A DNA stretch of 13,046 nucleotides, from assembly GCA_027318675.1 (NCBI GenBank), contig DAHVOT010000019.1:1-13046 (forward strand), in the 5' to 3' direction. Below are positions 12,283 through 13,046 of this stretch, in pieces. A model generated the notes under the pieces. The model did not search any database and had not been told where the DNA came from. It saw only the letters and a list, made by a program, of their open reading frames with translations. The first letter of the stretch is position 1. The number at the start of each line of letters is the position of its first letter. Made by a program: the position numbers and the translations under genes. The DNA is from an archaeon. GTDB lineage: Archaea; Nanobdellota; Nanobdellia; Pacearchaeales; GW2011-AR1.

Positions 12283-13046
12283 CTATCTTGTAATGTCAGA
12301 AGTTTTTTTCCACTGAATATAATTTTTCTCGAGGATATTTATAACTTCTTGTCTTTGCTCACTTCTTCCTAATCCTTTCCAATCTAAGACTACAAAATCT
12401 ACTTGTTCAAATGTTTTTCTTATTGTTTCAAGTATATATTCCTCTTTTATGGGCATAACATAACTTGGAATTACGTGAGAAAATGCTACATTGGATTTTA
12501 ATTGAAGTTTATTAAAACCCGGGCAATAATGGGGGCCCCCAATTCCTACTGCTATTTCTCTGTATTCGTTTTCTTTGAATTCTTCTACTGTTTCTTTTAT
12601 TGTTTTTGCTATAATAAATCCTGCACGTCTATCAATCCATTCTGTTTCTGTTGAGCCTATTTCAATGAAAACGCACGGTTTAGAGATTAAAGGGCCATGA
12701 TGAGTGCATTCCATTGTAATATTATAATCCAGAGAAGCACTAGATGCATTTTCTTCTAACTTGGTAAATATAAATTTATTGAATAGGGCTGAAGAATGAC
12801 AAACTTTTTCTACTTGTCCTCCAAAATCTGCAGTCCTGAAATTTCCAGGAGCATGAACAGAAAGACTTTTTTCCTTTTTTTCTGACTGATGTTTAGAAGC
12901 AAATATAACAAGGTCGTATTGATCTATTTTTTTCAAATCAAGATTTTCCGTGTAAATCATTTCTTCTTCAACTATGTAAAAATCAAAATTAGGTTTATTT
13001 CCCCAGGAAGAAAGAACAGGATTTTCTCTGAATTGAGAGAGATGAG
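12283..13046 (-). CDS. dtdA: D-aminoacyl-tRNA deacylase (archaeal type), N-terminus outside window
   Basis: DtdA (DTD2/GEK1 family) hydrolyses D-amino acids wrongly attached to tRNA, protecting cytoplasmic translation. Family motifs in order are ASKHQSEKKEKSLSVHAPGNF, MECTHHGPLISKP followed by FIEIGSTETEW, the glycine-rich GIGGPHYCPGF, and VAFSHVIPSYVM; conserved histidines in these segments are those expected around the zinc site. The usual HYxPRF is HYCPGF here. The first ATG in view, at 12960, is internal: the frame stays open to the window edge with 28 further codons (…QFRENPVLSSWGN…) that continue the family's N-terminal domain. The gene is therefore incomplete only because of the window boundary. 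It is transcribed in the direction of the beta-barrel-like gene, 51 bp downstream. Confidence 0.95.
   Translation of the reverse strand, partial: HLSQFRENPVLSSWGNKPNFDFYIVEEEMIYTENLDLKKIDQYDLVIFASKHQSEKKEKSLSVHAPGNFRTADFGGQVEKVCHSSALFNKFIFTKLEENASSASLDYNITMECTHHGPLISKPCVFIEIGSTETEWIDRRAGFIIAKTIKETVEEFKENEYREIAVGIGGPHYCPGFNKLQLKSNVAFSHVIPSYVMPIKEEYILETIRKTFEQVDFVVLDWKGLGRSEQRQEVINILEKNYIQWKKTSDITR

Noticed and set aside
12958..12960. ATG at 12960 as the start of dtdA
   Set aside because: The same frame remains open to the window edge and the family needs further N-terminal sequence, so this Met is internal.
1..13046. CRISPR array, transposase or rRNA
   Set aside because: No regularly spaced direct repeats, recombinase motifs or rRNA-like conserved blocks were seen on either strand.

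Overview
The window looks like chromosomal DNA of an AT-rich archaeon with a small genome. A DPANN member of the Woesearchaeota/Pacearchaeota kind is my best guess, inferred without any database search. The archaeal assignment rests on four things. There is an archaeal-type D-aminoacyl-tRNA deacylase (DtdA/GEK1 family). There is an initiator tRNA-Met with an A1-U72 pair and three G-C pairs in the anticodon stem. There is a tRNA-Ser(GCU) with a 47-nt intron at position 37/38 that fits a bulge-helix-bulge splice site. Most genes also have TTTAAA- or TTTATA-like boxes about 22-31 nt upstream of their start codons, as expected for TATA-dependent, largely leaderless transcripts.

Layout. Positions 1-130 (minus) read as a fragment of a repetitive phage-fibre-like protein that cuts off the 3' end of a DedA-type membrane protein gene (to 633), probably an assembly or recombination junction. 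A YdeI/OmpD-associated family gene follows (763-1332, plus). A long minus-strand block runs from 6632 down to 1346: an unknown protein (6174-6632), RNase HII (5355-6026), an unknown 139-residue protein (4910-5329), a 952-residue SMC-type ATPase (1981-4839) and a two-helix membrane protein (1346-1945). The plus strand then carries initiator tRNA-Met (6731-6806), two small membrane or secreted proteins (6854-7627) and a nitrilase-superfamily amidohydrolase (7822-8592), which converges on a six-helix half-size MFS protein (8599-9162, minus). Next come the intron-containing tRNA-Ser (9276-9403) and three very small proteins (9450-10191, plus): a six-cysteine protein, a highly acidic protein and a two-helix membrane protein. 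The right end is on the minus strand: a full-size MFS transporter (10209-11579), a secreted beta-barrel-like protein (11680-12231) and DtdA (12283 to the window edge, missing its N-terminus).

How the genes fit together. The recognisable genes are mostly housekeeping: chromosome organisation (SMC), removal of RNA from DNA (RNase HII), translation quality control (DtdA) and tRNAs. They are interspersed with small membrane proteins of unknown role. I see no CRISPR array, transposase or rRNA, and no gap longer than 300 bases without a gene.

The most striking observation is the SMC protein. Its two ATPase half-heads are clearly SMC-like, but the exact middle of the chain (C478 and C481 of 952 residues) has a Rad50-type CPxC zinc hook, and the roughly 200-residue SMC hinge is missing. 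Secondary points of interest are the beta-barrel-like secreted protein in an archaeal context, the unusual initiator tRNA (C33 and an extra base in the T-stem), and the junction at the left edge.
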